This document shows positions 1 through 12,209 of a DNA stretch of 64,000 nucleotides, piece by piece. The DNA is from Aristolochia californica. Its lineage: Eukaryota > Streptophyta > Magnoliopsida > Piperales > Aristolochiaceae. A model generated the notes under the pieces. That model did no database searches and was not told the origin of the DNA. It was given only the letters and a program-made list of their open reading frames with translations. Location of the stretch: NCBI GenBank assembly GCA_029961685.1, contig JARWKL010000010.1:27564067-27628066 (forward strand), given 5' to 3'. How positions within the stretch are numbered: the first letter of the stretch is position 1; each line of letters opens with the position of its first letter. Both the position numbers and the translations under genes were made by a program.

Positions 1-570
1 ACAACATAATCCTTAAACCCCAAATTACGTAAAACAACCATTATTACTACACGAATAAGTTATTGAATGTATAATTAAATATACTAATATATTTATTAAT
101 TGAATTAGATATTTTATTGTACATTAATATGGTAATTACATGAGCCAATGAAATACGTATATGATTAATTACAAATAATAAATAAATAACATTATAAATA
201 AAAAAACAAAAGTAATACATTAAGTTATTAATTTATTAATAACATATGATATATTTTAACCTAAAAATGAATAATTTAAGAGAAAAAATTGATCTAATCA
301 TAACTTTAACACACTATATATTTTTACATAATATATTTTATGTATTATTAATTAATAATATATTATCACAAAATTTAAAACCATTGGTTTAATTAACTAT
401 AACAATCGGATAATTATGCCAAAATAATTTATCAAATATTTATTTTAACAATATTTTAATTATAACTATTAAATCACTATTTTAATATAGTAATTGTAAA
501 ATAAAAATAATTATTTTATAAATAAAAATAATTATTTTATAAATAAAAATTATAAATTAATAATTTTTAT
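1..570. other. AT-rich intergenic DNA
   Basis: No coding potential is seen. The stretch is very AT-rich, with many short TAAT and ATTTATT words. Near 503-551 there are two adjacent copies of a ~22-bp word (ATAATTATTTTATAAATAAAA type). It may be matrix-attachment-like DNA or the body of an unrecognised transposon entering from the left of the window, but no element ends can be shown. Confidence 0.6.
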
Positions 571-616
571 GAAGATAGTTTAATTTTTCCTAACTTAGGA
601 AAAATTAAACATCTTC
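571..616. repeat. Near-perfect hairpin at an AT/GC boundary
   Basis: The arm at 571-591 (GAAGAT, A, GTTTAATTTTTCCT) is mirrored by 597-616 (AGGAAAAATTAAAC, ATCTTC). This gives a stem of about 20 bp with one bulged base and a loop of about 5 nt. It sits where AT-rich DNA changes abruptly to GC-rich, purine-rich DNA. It could be a transposon end or a chance palindrome; no gene beside it would use it as a terminator. Confidence 0.7.
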
Positions 617-1250
617 GTCTTCCTCAGCAGCGAGCCAGCGGGGCGATGGCGACGGGGACGGCTAGGCAAAGGCAATGGCCGGCGACGGCGGCGGGCAATG
701 CCGACAGAGGCGGCGCTCCGACGGTACACCGAGAGGGAGAAGAGAGGGAGGCCGAGAAGCTCTGCAAATGCTCGACCTCCCGTGCTCTGTGGGAATGAGA
801 GAGGGCTGCGGAAATGAGAGAGGGAGCAGAGAATGAGAGAGGGCTGCGGGAATGGAGACGAGAGAGGGTTGCGGAGATGAGAGAGGGCTGCGGGAACGGA
901 GATGAGAGAGGGAGCAGAGAAAGAGAGAGGGCTGCGGGAACGGAGACGAGAGAGGGCTGCAGGAACGGAGACGAGAGAGGGAGTAGAGAAAGAGAGAGGG
1001 CTACGGGAATGCAATGGCAAAGAGGGTGTGCGGCAGAGAGAGCCCCGAGAGACAGCCCCGCGCGAGAGTCATGTAGATGATTCTCAAAATCGGGCGGAAA
1101 GCACTTTCCACCCGTTACTCTTGAGACATGAACTCTTAATTCATGTATATTCATGTATATGACATGAATTTGGGCGCTCCCTAACGACATCAGGACATGA
1201 CCTGCGTAATGCGCATGAAGATCATGTCCTGAGTCATGTGCACTAACCCC
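617..1250. repeat. GA-rich degenerate minisatellite and palindrome-rich flank
   Basis: From about 740 to 1070 the sequence repeats variants of GAGAGAGGGCTGCGGGAACG and GAGACGAGAGAGGG in irregular tandem order. Long open frames exist on both strands, but they encode only low-complexity Arg/Glu or Ser/Leu/Pro repeats and are not credible genes. From 1120 to 1245 there are many CATG palindromes and the stretch ends in CACTAACCCCCCC, which could be a DNA-transposon terminus without a recognisable partner. Confidence 0.6.
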
Positions 1251-2807
1251 CCCTAAAGGATTGAAAGTTTAGATCTCACTAGGAGTTGGTTATCTCTTCG
1301 AAACAAAGGTGCAAGTTTCACCTGTTTTGTATTTTCACCTTCTTTTAAAAATGTTCTCAGGAACCTTGAGTCTAGAAAGGGAGAACCTAGAGCTAGAATC
1401 CAGTTATAGAAAATCTCTTGGGGAAAGATTGGGATAAGTATAATTGGGTATTATACTTGACTTTAATAGAGCAAGATAGTGAGTTTTTCGGAGTAAGGGT
1501 TATTGGGCAATGATTTCTACTACGAGAACAAGAAGAATAAAAAATATTTGCCTCTTTTGTGATTGTGTGCATGTGCTTTTAAGTTTTCCCTTTTTTTTAT
1601 TTTGACTTCATCTTCAAGCACTTCATTTTTAATTTAATTCTCAATTTAGACCCTTGAGACACTACCTGGGCCAACACACACAAAATTAAATAGAAGTCTT
1701 TTACAAAGCACTGTAAATATCCTGTATTCTTCTTCATGGCAGTATGTCGGAGTTTAGCACATGAAACCTGCGGGCCAAGCCTAGCACTTCAGAGACAAGG
1801 TTAAACTAAATGGGCTGTAGCCATGAGTTTCCAGTTTGCCTATAGATTGGAAATTAATTTAAACTTGTGGAAGGAAGATAAGGTGCATGGAAGGATTAGA
1901 ATGTTCTCATGTGAAAGATACAGTCTCTAATAAGACTGCTTTCCTTGAAAAGGAAAGAAAGCTAAGCTTGAGTTCTGCAGGTGTAGTCAAATAATGCACA
2001 GCTCGTATTAAAACAAAAATGGAAAAAGCCTTTTAAGAATCTTGACTGAAAAGGGTTACTAGTCATATAATAAAGAGGATAATCGACGTGTTATGAAAGT
2101 TCTAAACTGTTCCAGATTGGAAAGAAAGATTGTAAGATTTGCAGGCAATACTCGAGCAGGTTAAAAGAAAAAAGGATCCAGACGTGTAGGAAGAGTAGAT
2201 GAGAGGCTGGGTACAGTTTGCTTTCACATTCCTTGTTGCATAATTCGAGGAAGAAATTCTTCCAAATTCCGGTCTTCTTCAATTCAGTAGGCGGAGCACT
2301 TTAGACAGAACCACCTTTCTGGCTTTTGAAGTTTGAAAGTGGGAACGAAAATGAAGCAAAGAAAAACGGTTGGAGTGCTCCGAGGATCGCAGGAGGGAGG
2401 TGCAATTCCTCTTCCAGTTTTCTTTTAGGAAGGATTTTAAAGAGACAATACACGATAATTTAACTCCGGGCTGGGTGTCCGGAGACAGCCGCCCAAGGTG
2501 CAGGATATACCCAAAGCTATGAAAAGGAAGCAAAACCCATTTAATTAATGCAAGAAAGCATTCCATCATACAACAAGTACAAACAGGAAGAAATTGAAGA
2601 AACAACCAACACCAATGGGTCTCCCCTGACCCCTTCCAATCTCCCGTCTCCATCCTATTGTTTTTTTCTTTTTTTTCTCTTTTTGGCCGAGAAGCGTGTC
2701 GTCTAAGATAGAAACTGTACAGCGATCATACATGTGGAAGCTCGCAATCTCTGAAAATTTTAGAAGAGAAAACAAACAAAAAACAGCATTTCTCCGTCTC
2801 AACCTAA
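1251..2807. other. Intergenic DNA and 3' flank of the kinase gene
   Basis: No domain-bearing frame is recognised on either strand. The right part, nearest 2808, should include the 3' UTR of the minus-strand kinase gene. Short minus-strand open frames at 2091-2811 give no recognisable protein and are not called. Confidence 0.5.
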
Positions 2808-5242
2808 TCAAGAATAAAGCGGAGAAGCTGATGGCCTTGGGTACGCTGATGCTTTGACGTTACTGCCAGTTTCGTCCAAACTTCTCCTGCGAGAACGCTG
2901 CCCACTGCTACCAACGCTGTGAACTTTGGAATTCGGTTCGCATAGTGGGCTCTTAACCACGTCCTTGGATTCTTGCATCTGTTCTAATGTCTTCACCACA
3001 TCGTCCATGGTAGGCCTGAACTTGGATTCAGTTGAGAGGCATTGGAGTGCTAGCAATGCAGCTTTTTGTGCCCCCACCTGTGAATATTGACCCTCCAGAC
3101 GGCTGTCCAGTATTCGGAAAACTCTGCGTTTATGGGTCAGGTATGGTTTAGCCCACTCCACAAGATTGTGTTCACCTGAAGGCCGGTTCTTGTCAACGGC
3201 TCTCCGTCCCGTGAGCATTTCCAGAAGAACAACTCCGAAACTATACACATCACTCTTGCTAGTTAAGTGACCTTCAAAATTATCAAACATATGGATTTTA
3301 GAACAAAGAACAAAGAACCAATAGCAGACAATATAACCGCATTCAAAATCAAGTGAAGGGTTCAAATGAGGAAAATTTGACAAGGAAATTACCTGTAGCA
3401 AGATACTCTGGAGCAGCATACCCGTAGGTTCCCATGACCCTCGTGGAGACATGGCTCTTGTCACCGGTCGGGCCATCCTTAGCCAATCCAAAATCAGAAA
3501 GCTTGGCGTTGTAATTCTGTAGAGTTGTAGAAAGGTAAGTGAACAACAGCTCATGAAAGAAAAATGGACAAGGCAAATCCAATGCAACAGCGGTTGCGGG
3601 TTCAATCTAAGACAACAAATCACTTACTGAATCTAATAGGACATTTGAGGTTTTAAAGTCCCTGTAAATAACTTTAATCTCCGAACTGTGGAGAAAAGCA
3701 ACACCCTTTGCAGCACCTAGAGCTACTTTCATCCGGAGGTTCCATGAGAGTGGTTGGAAGTAAGAGCCCCCTGCGTTAAGAAACTAACACCTTCAGAAAA
3801 AAGATTTCTTAAGTATGACCAGGCATTCAAATGCAGAGAGGACAAGGAATTTACTTCGAAAGAGATGATGTTCCAAACTTCCTCGAGGCATGAATTCATA
3901 TACCAGTAGCCTGTGGTCATCCTCCAAGCAATAGCCTATCAATTTCACAAGATTGGGATGGTAAAGTTGCCCAAGATAATTCACTTCCGCCTGTTGAATC
4001 ACACAAATGACATCTCATTAATGTGTAAAATGCCTATAAGAATTACCAGCATTTAAGCAAAACCAGATCAGCCTTCTCGCAGGAGAAGTTAAAGGCGAAT
4101 ACATATCTAGTGAAATTGTATCTCAAATGTTCTCCAACTAGATCACAAGTAACAGAACTCCCATGAATGCCAAAAATACCAGTAGCACGCTAATATATTT
4201 GAAACAACAAATCCTAAAAGTAAACAGAAAGTGATGATAGAAACATTAAAAGGAAGAGCGAGGAAATGGATACTCACCAACCATTCTTTATGACCCTGGT
4301 AACCTTCCTGGTTCAGCTTTTTCACGGCAATCACCATCCCCGTACCCGGCTTTGTCGCCGCAAAAGAATGCTCATCAATCCAACCTTTGAATACGGAACC
4401 AAATCCACCTTCTCCCAAGACACTATCGGGGCGGAAGTTCCTCGTAGCATTTTTAAGTTCGTTAAAGCTGAAGCTCTTCAAATTGGAAGAATTCAGGATC
4501 TCACCCTCGCTACGTGGGGTAGGGGGAGCAGATGCTGAAGAGACCTTGCTGCTTGAGCTGCTAAGCGCATTTCTATCTCCGCTAACGTATTTGGAATTCG
4601 CCCCTAAACAACCCAAGCAGGATTCTTCTATCATCAGGAAGAATCAAAAGGAAAAAATTTAATTATCATATATGCAGTAGCAACAAATCATGAATAGCAG
4701 AAATAAATCCGTAACAGGAAAGTAGTCTAAGAAACAGAGACAAAAACTAAAAATTTTGGATATTTTAAAGCTGAATAGCAAACAGTGCAAGAAACTAAAA
4801 TTTCTGGATATTTTCCAGCTGAATAGCAAACAGAACAAATTATCAAGCTTAACTCCCATTTACGACATCAAGCCACTGCTTATAAAATCTAAAATAAAGA
4901 AACAAGAAACCTCGCACATTGTCCGAATGGCAGAACTCAAAAGGGGTTTAGCAGCTAGAAAATCGACAACGAAACAGATGTAACAACAAGTAGAAAACAT
5001 GCGCAAACTGTACTCAGAGGATTAAAAAAAGAACAGAATGAAACAATTTACAATGGAAACGCTGATCCAATAGCATCGGAACCAACAAAGTTCACAGATT
5101 GAAAGAAAAAAAACACCAAAAATGCCAGAAGAACAACCAAAGTAGTACAGACGAACACTAAAAATGCGTCAGAGCTCATACCTGAAGTTGACGAACTATG
5201 AAATGGGCTCTCGGTAATTCGAGCACTCCAACAAATCCCCAT
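2808..5242 (-). CDS. Receptor-like cytoplasmic kinase, RLCK-VII (PBL9/PBL10/APK1 type)
   Basis: This is a serine/threonine kinase of the PBS1-like group; the family relays signals from receptor kinases at the plasma membrane. Six coding exons on the minus strand are supported by GT-AG sites and frame: 5242-5182, 4627-4278, 3990-3855, 3770-3628, 3516-3393 and 3271-2808, giving 425 aa. The N-terminus MGICW offers Gly2 for myristoylation and Cys4 for palmitoylation. The kinase domain shows the glycine loop LGEGGFGSV (91-99), the ATP-binding lysine in IAVKKL (Lys123), a YRDFK catalytic loop (Asp220, preceded by Arg219), DFG (238-240), a GTYGYAAPE activation segment and the [15 protein letters not shown] block. 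The C-terminus [10 protein letters not shown] is typical of the PBL10/APK1 subgroup. No disabling change is seen, so it looks functional. The exon 1/exon 2 junction lies in the poorly conserved N-terminal linker and is the least certain boundary. The exact PBL number cannot be assigned. Confidence 0.93.
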
Positions 5243-5800
5243 TCAAACACCCCCAAAAAACAATTCTGATTGTTTGCCCCTCCTAAAAACCTCAGAAGAC
5301 CGAGGCTTCAGTCACACTTAACTCGAAAAGTAAACTAGATCCGTGAAGACTATCGCGCCACCGTAGATCCGGCAAAAAAACACCAGCTTTTTCCCTGTAA
5401 AGCGGAGTTCCATAAACCCACTGAATTGAATGCTTTTCGACACGATACCCAATAAGAAAAGGGGGCAACAGAAAAAAAAAAAAAAAAAGTACAATCTCGG
5501 AGACGAAAATCACCTCTTAGGGAAGATTCTCCGGTGAGGTAGGTGAGTGTCAGCTTCGGACTCGAGGATTACACCGCGAGAGCTTCAAAGGATTCAAAGA
5601 GAGAGAGAGAGAGCGAGGGGGGATGGGAAGGGAAAAGAGGTAGGGTACCTTGAGGGTGTTTTAATCCTCCACCCCACGGAAAGCTGTTTCAGATCTCCAT
5701 GAAGACGAGAAGATTGACCAGGCTCCGCAAGTTGAAGAAAAAGTTAGACAGAGAAAGTGTCCATTAATGGCGGGCGACTGCTGCCCTTCTCATCTTATCC
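5243..5800 (-). promoter_or_regulatory. Leader region of the RLCK gene with a GA/CT repeat
   Basis: This lies between the kinase start codon and the likely TATA box. It contains an A-run (about 5470-5487, U-rich in the transcript) and a (GA)n microsatellite at about 5597-5613, read as (CT)n in the transcript sense. CT-rich leaders are common in plant kinase genes. A donor-like AAG/GTACCC on the minus strand near 5643-5652 leaves room for a leader intron, which the sequence alone cannot prove. Confidence 0.5.
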
Positions 5801-5807
5801 TTTTATA
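5801..5807 (-). promoter_or_regulatory. Candidate TATA box of the RLCK gene
   Basis: On the minus strand the sequence reads GGTATAAAAGG, a near-ideal TATA box about 560 nt upstream of the start codon. A transcription start near 5770 would give a leader of about 0.5 kb. A palindromic TGACGTCA (bZIP-type) lies further upstream near 6188-6195. Confidence 0.55.
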
Positions 5808-5810
5808 CCT

Positions 5811-8800
5811 TGAAAGCCTTTTTCTCCTTTTTCCCCATTTATCTTTCCATGTATTTTAACTCTACTTTTAGTTTCCCGAGCCTCTCCAACACAGTTTTTG
5901 ACGTAGACAGATTAGACGCCGGCTGAAAAATACACCATCACAGCCTTTCGATCATGATCCAACGGACAGAACTTTCCCCATAATTTTATGTAGGAGCCGG
6001 CTGCGGCTCGGCTTCTCTCTGGACTCGCTTTCTGTCTACTAGCCTTACTTCTTATCCTCATTTTCTCTCTAGAAACACGCACACACGTGTTTCAAACAGT
6101 CGGTGCGAGTATTTTGCTCCTCATTGGATGGTTCTTTGACCGAGTGTATCCTGCCCCCACATGGCTGACGCATCACATCTAACCCAATGACGTCATCAAT
6201 TATTGGAGGCATTTCGCTACTTCAGCGGTCAAAGATTAGGCATCCGCCCTATCCATTTAATGGACCACAGAGACGACCGGAACAGCGTAAACGATCCCGC
6301 ATCCTGCACCGCCGTGTCCAACCATGACGTGACGTGACGCCGTTTGGAATCCTACTCCTTCCGCAGCTTGGACTACTGTCCAAACGGCTCCAAAGGACAG
6401 CCACAAAAGTGGTTTTGTGGTTTTTATTGAGAGATGCAATGAACCTTCCCCCAGGTCAAAGAGTTCTTAGTGTGGGTCCACTTGACCTTTCTTAAGATAT
6501 ACTGACTTGACCATCGATTTTGATCTACTAATTCGGCTAATTAATCTTTCCCAACACCGACCCTGCTTGCGCATTAAATAAGAGGTTTAGTTAAATAATA
6601 AAAAATTTCAGTTAATTAAGGATGTGGGTCCTTCGCCAGCAAGCCTTCGGCAGACGGCGCCGCGCTAAACGGCTCTTCAGGTGTCATGCCCTGGGCGAGG
6701 CACCAGCGGCTTCTCACTTCGCACCTTCATGATACCATGACACGTGTGTCTTGCCGTACCTCGCTTCGTCTCCGGGGGACACGTTAATGGAAACTATTGC
6801 TGATTTGGTAATTAATCATTGTTTAAAGATGGAAACCACCACACGCGTAAAAGCAAGACGATGAAAAGGTCAAAGCCGACGAAGAGAGAAAGAGTGATGG
6901 AGATCGTTCACCTTTTTTTTCTACAGTAGATTGCCTGATAAATTTGTTCGAATATTTTAGAAAATGGCTCGTTTTCTTGCCATAAATGTGAAGCAAGCTG
7001 CAAGCAGGAGTCGCCCAGAAGAAAAAGAAAAAAAAAAAAAAATTCCTGGAAACGAAATCTGGAGATGGACTCAACTCTCAACTGTTTGAACCTTGCTCTT
7101 CCCGTGAAAGGAAAGGCTACATGGATCTTGAATTTCTTTTCTTCCTCTGATCGGCAAAAAATTGCGCTCAGTCCCTATCTGAAGCAGGTGTCTTCGACGA
7201 AGCAACCAGGTGTGAAGTGTCAATTAGTGTGAACCCTCTCTTTTTGCTAATCGGGAGCGTAAGAAAACTGTCTTTGATCATCATTTTGCCTTTCTGGACC
7301 CAAAAAAACGGGTGGTTGGTGTTGTTTTTAATTAATTTCTCTGGTATTGGGATGCCATCAAGTTGAGAGGGATAAGCGGCATCCACCTACGACACCCATG
7401 AGTGTTGACTTTGTTGGAGTTTGGAGCTTTGATTGCAGGGTTTCTAGATGGGTGGAAGTCATGGCAGACGTAAAAGGGGTCTGGTGTTGAAACCTTTTGA
7501 GTTTGATCGTTATTTATTTTTTGTATTTTTGCTTCTTTGTTAGGCAGAGGCAGCAGCAACACTTTTTGACTATTCGCTACTTTACGACTCTTAATCCCAT
7601 TGAAGGGGAGAGCTTGTAAGGCGATCCTGACCCTTAAATAGCAGCAGGCGCCATTGATTCTTGTCATTGATAACCTTGATAGAAAGATACGGCGCGTTAC
7701 CTGCTTTTCTTCCTGTTAATTTCTCCAGGCTTATATTATCATGTTAATGGAGATCCATCCGAAGTCAGTTTGTATGTTTGATCCCACTAAAACACTCCGT
7801 CCAAATCCTATTTGTGAAAATGTGAAATCTGCCAAATGCAGCAGCAAGTCGGTCGATTTGCACTCAGAGCAAGAAACTAGCTCTCTTCTTCTTTACGCAG
7901 TCCTGACCGCTCAGACTTTTATTGCGTACTTACGTTCCCTGAACCGGTGAGCAAAGAATCTTCTTCAAATCTGTTTATCTTCTTAACAGTCCCGGATATT
8001 TTAAAAATCATGTTCATTCTGACAGTGCATTCGAACATCCCACGCGGACAACTGATGGTAGAACGAATAATTAATTCGTTTCTTTCACAATCCCACCATT
8101 TCAATCTCTGTAAATACCTTTGCCTCGTGCTGTTGTTCGACAGGGATGTAATGATGGAAACCGAAAATGCATTTCTTTATTTGTTTTTCATAAGAAACAG
8201 GGTTTTAAATGGTCAGAATCAAAATGGATGAGGTCAAAACAATGGCTGGAACCAGACGAAACAAACCCTAACAACGTCGTCTCTTCCGAATTAGTAGCGG
8301 TTAGGCGATTCAGAGATTAAAGAAAACAAAAAAAAACAAAAACTTGGATTAAAATTGCTTGTTGCCATCAAGCAAACTGTGTTTTCTTTGAAAGCAAGCT
8401 GAGACAGTAATGACTAGTGTTAGACCCTTGAGGAAATTCAGGTTTTTCTTGTCAATCTCTTTCAGTGTCCGGTGTAGAAAGTGAAACCAGCTACGGTGGT
8501 TTGGTTGGTGAAGGGGTGTAGAAAATGCATGAAATTGGGAAAAAGATATTAAGATTTGGCAGAGAAATTTGGTTTCAAGCCTGGCATTAGGAATTGGCTG
8601 AAAAAGTCGGCAACCACACAACAATTTATTAGGATAGTCGAGATGCATGAGGCTGACGGCTGACGCCCTCCATGCCCATCTTCAATTTAGATTGGTGGAT
8701 AACATCGTTGTATCGTCTCTTGGGAACATTAATGTATGCCTTTTTTATATTAAAAAACGATTGATGGCAGCAAGGAATTCTCTTTCGGCTCTCTTCTCCA

Positions 8801-9226
8801 AGTCGGGGATACCAAATTGAACGTCTTTGGTTTAATAAACAGTGGCGTTGCCAAGAAGTAAGGGCGCTGACAGCTAGTTTTTCACGTGCCCGAATGAATT
8901 ACTGAATCTGCAAATTGTTCAAATTTCGTTTATTTTCTCTAGTGGTCTCATTCTGATTTCTTTCTTTCCAGGTAAGCTTGCAGATGAAATGCTACAGTGT
9001 TCCTGATAACCTCGTACGGAGTTATCTTCACCGGGGGGAGTCATGCCCGCTCGGTGAAGAAGGTGAGAAAAATTGCATTTCGGTTTTGAAATATTCATTA
9101 AGGCGTGTGATTCGAGACAAACTCTTTGACTACGGAGAGCAAGTGTGTATATGTGCTGATCAAATAAGAACTCACTCTATGGTGACTCTGAAGGCTCCGA
9201 ATCTACTTTGGTAACTTGGGATCCTC
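5811..9226. other. Intergenic DNA between the RLCK gene and a copia element
   Basis: The left part (to about 6500) is probably the RLCK upstream region and includes a TGACGTCA motif. I recognise no protein domain, RNA gene or element ends in the rest. Short open frames at 7332-7667 (minus), 7741-7950, 7947-8231 and 8978-9214 (plus) have no recognisable family and no splice partners, so they are not called. Confidence 0.5.
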
Positions 9227-9546
9227 AGTTAGCAGTACCTACTTTACACAATAACCCATCTCTTTTTATGAGATTACATTCTCTGATTTTTATGGATGAC
9301 CCATTATCCCTTAATGTAGAGAAGATAGGTATTTTGCAACTTCTCTTTTTTTATTAAAAAAAATAGATTTAAGAACTACGGATCTGGTCTAGCAGAGTGC
9401 ATGCGACTTTTCCAAATAAACGAGTCGATCTTCTGCTTCGGGAATTTGATCGACATGGCTAGAGGTAAGCGTTCTTTCACACTTCCGTTTAATTCTATTT
9501 TTATGAATTTCATAATGATATAGAAATTCATATTTAGGCTTATATT
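9227..9546 (+). repeat. 5' LTR of the 9.2-14.3 kb copia element
   Basis: It was defined by alignment to the 3' copy at 14075-14300 and by the primer site directly after it. The left boundary (AGTTAGCAGTACC against TGTTAGCGGTTCA in the 3' LTR) is approximate because the terminal TG has decayed. The right part contains short inverted repeats of the type GAATTTCATAATGATATAGAAATTC. Confidence 0.7.
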
Positions 9547-10297
9547 TGGTATCAGAGCGATACCTCTAGCCTGCCTTTCAATTTCTATAAATTTCATTAT
9601 AGAAATTGAGCAAGCTCTCTTTGCAACGCTATTCTAGGCACAACATGCGACTAGTTTGCCATACCAATCGACCTTGGTAGCGCAAGTCAAACCCTCGGCA
9701 GTGAGACATCGATGGAGGCACCAATGCACCGTTGATTGCAAATAAGACGCACACCTATCACACAGTTGCGCCAAAGAAAAAGAAGTGGCGCAATGACGCT
9801 TTACGGAGGCACACCGGTTCAATGCACCAGTGTGCGAAGCTGACTGGCATTGTGTGCGCCAACATTAGGTAGGCTCTCGGAAGAGCGAAACTAGGCCGGG
9901 AGCACCGATTTTTGCATTCTACAACAATCCTAACCGTGCTCTCTACCATCGTCATGCATCGGAGGAAGCAGGTGCGACAACGTCACCATCATGAAGGACG
10001 TCGGTGCGCTGGGTTCTAGCCAATCCATCGAGGGTCAGATGGCTAAGGATGTGCATTTGATCATGAGGTTCCAAGTTCAAGGATTGGTGAGGCAAAGAGG
10101 CTAGCATTGAGATCGATCGCTACCTTCTTTGCGTTGAAGCCGACCAATGTTGGGTGGCACTGGCTGGCACGGGATGCACAGGTGTCATGCGTCAGAGATA
10201 GCCATCACACCAACATCGAGGTTGGAATGGAGGCCAGCGAGGGCTCTCCCTCTCTACATGTGGTTGGAGGTTGAAGACAACCTCCAATGCATAGGAA

Positions 10298-10470
10298 CAT
10301 AAAAAAAATCGAAATCATATGGTAAAATCGACATTTAAATGGCAAGTCCATTTTGATGGGTTGAGTCAATTCTCATAAAAGAAATTTATTGAGGGCATGA
10401 TTTGAACCCGCAAACTCAACTTAAAGTTCAGTAAAATGACCATTAAGTCATCTCACCCTTATGTGTTATC
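10298..10470 (-). mobile_element. Possible tRNA-derived SINE
   Basis: On the minus strand a Pol III A-box-like GATGACTTAATGGTCA is followed about 35 nt later by a B-box-like GCGGGTTCAAATC, the usual spacing in tRNA-derived promoters. The unit then runs through TTTATGAGAATTGACTC to a T-run near 10298. It sits in the long leader of the copia element. No clear target duplication was found, so this could be a decayed tRNA relic instead. Confidence 0.45.
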
Positions 10471-11139
10471 ATTGGATACACTTGATTGATGCTTAAATCA
10501 CTAGAAAATCAATATAATTATTTTTCATGCAATTTTTTCTTTTAATTCATATGAATTAAATCATTATGCATGCATATATAGTCGTATAATGTGCATATAT
10601 TTTAAAATTTTCAATTGTGAAAATTTTATTTAGGTTTTATGCATACTTAATTTTCATGCATATTTTAGGTTAACCTAAATATAAGGAATTAATAATTGAC
10701 ATCAATTTTAGTCAATTATTTTGATGTCATAATTTTGGTTTACATTTAAATAATTGAGTAATTGCCACAACATTCTTAATTATGAAAATGTCTAGTGACA
10801 TTAAGCTTAGTCACATAAAGTTAATAACATTAAAAATTGCGATTAATCATGGAGATATAATAATTTAACCCCATTGGGTAAATATTATATTTAAGTGATT
10901 AATCAGGATATGGTAGAAATATTCAAAAAAAATATAGTTGCCCGCAACCCTAGAATGTTCCTTTACGAACAAATTTTTTATCCCCACATAAAGTAACATA
11001 AATAGCATATATGTTATAATCTAAGCCCATAGGACATATTATAATGACACGCTGATTTATTTGTTTGAATTTAATTACATAGGTAAATATTCAAAAATTG
11101 GCTTTATTGCATGTTTTAGTAAGCTTGTTGTTTACTTTC

Positions 11140-12209
11140 TAGTTCTTCAAACTTTGTCTGTCCTAAAATTTGATTCGTCTATTATTCCTCTGAATGGAGA
11201 AAATTATATTGAGTGGAAGGAAAATATTTTCCTATCATTTGGGTGCATGGACCTTGTCTTGGTATTTCGACTGGATAGACCTCCAAGGCCCATGGAATCC
11301 AGTACCCAAATTAAGAAAACATCATTTAATCTTTGGGAACGATCCAATCGCTTAAGTTTGATGTTTATCAAGTCTCATATTGGGAAGAATATCTGTGGAT
11401 CCATCCCCGATTGTGCCAAAATAAATGAATATCTTCAAGCTGTTAAGGATCATTTTGAATCTAATATGACTCATGCTTCTTATAACACTTGGTGGATTGA
11501 TTCTGGTACTACAATCCTTGATGCCATCACCATGCAATGTTTCCTAAACCAATGAAAACCGACAAAAAGTGAATCTTCCATCTATTCAATAAATAAGATG
11601 GGTTCACATGTGGAGGCGGTTGGAACTTACAAACTTGTCCTCAATACTAGTTTTGTTTTAGACATTGAAAGAACCTTTTATGTTCCATCCTTTTCTAGAA
11701 ACCTTATCTTAGATTCTAGACGTTTACCTTTTGGATTCAGCTTCAATTTCCTTGGAAATTCCCTTCAATTGTATAAAGACAATATTTTTGTTGGAAATGA
11801 AATTTTGGATGAAGGATTATTTAAATTTCTTTTAAACACTACCATCGATTGTAGTCTTACAACTATGCATGGTTCAAATGTTGGCATTAAGCATAGTGTT
11901 ATAATTGAAAAATCCTCCATGTCATGGCATAGGAGATTAAGTCATATCTTCATTGATAAAATTAAAACTTCAGTAAATGATGGAGTCTTCGAGGCACTTG
12001 ACTTTGCTTATTTTAGTATTTGTGTAGATTGCATTAAGGGAAAGCAAACTAACAAATACAAGAAAGGTCCCAGGAAAACTTCTGAAATTATACATATTGA
12101 TATTTCGGGTGTTTATGATGCATATTTAAATGGTCAAAAATATTTCATTACTTTTACTGATGACTATACACAATATACACAATATATGCATCTTTATGCA
12201 ATGATGTAG
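11140..12209 (+). pseudogene. Copia gag, protease remnant and GAG-pre-integrase region
   Basis: The first frame encodes a copia gag-like region with the usual LNGENYIEWKENI motif (plants: L-x-G-x-N-Y-x-x-W) and ends soon after a protease-like WWIDSGTT (D-S-G). The next frame (11598-12209) encodes the pre-integrase segment: YVPSFSRNLI, then SMSWHRRLSHI, then a Cys pair in CVDCIKGKQ, then IHIDISGVYDA and YFITFTDDYT from the start of integrase. The gag zinc knuckle, most of protease and the integrase core are absent or cut short. Stops separate the pieces, so no working polyprotein exists. Confidence 0.85.

Noticed and set aside
595..1190. Open frames of 86-188 codons on both strands
   Set aside because: They come from a GA-rich tandem repeat, which is open in several frames by composition. 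The peptides are low-complexity Arg/Glu or Ser/Leu/Pro strings.
7168..8650. Several overlapping 60-110-codon frames on both strands
   Set aside because: No domain, no splice partners and no consistent strand; likely chance frames in intergenic DNA.
8978..9214. A 78-codon plus-strand frame just before the copia LTR
   Set aside because: No recognisable family, no upstream or downstream exon, and it ends at the LTR border.
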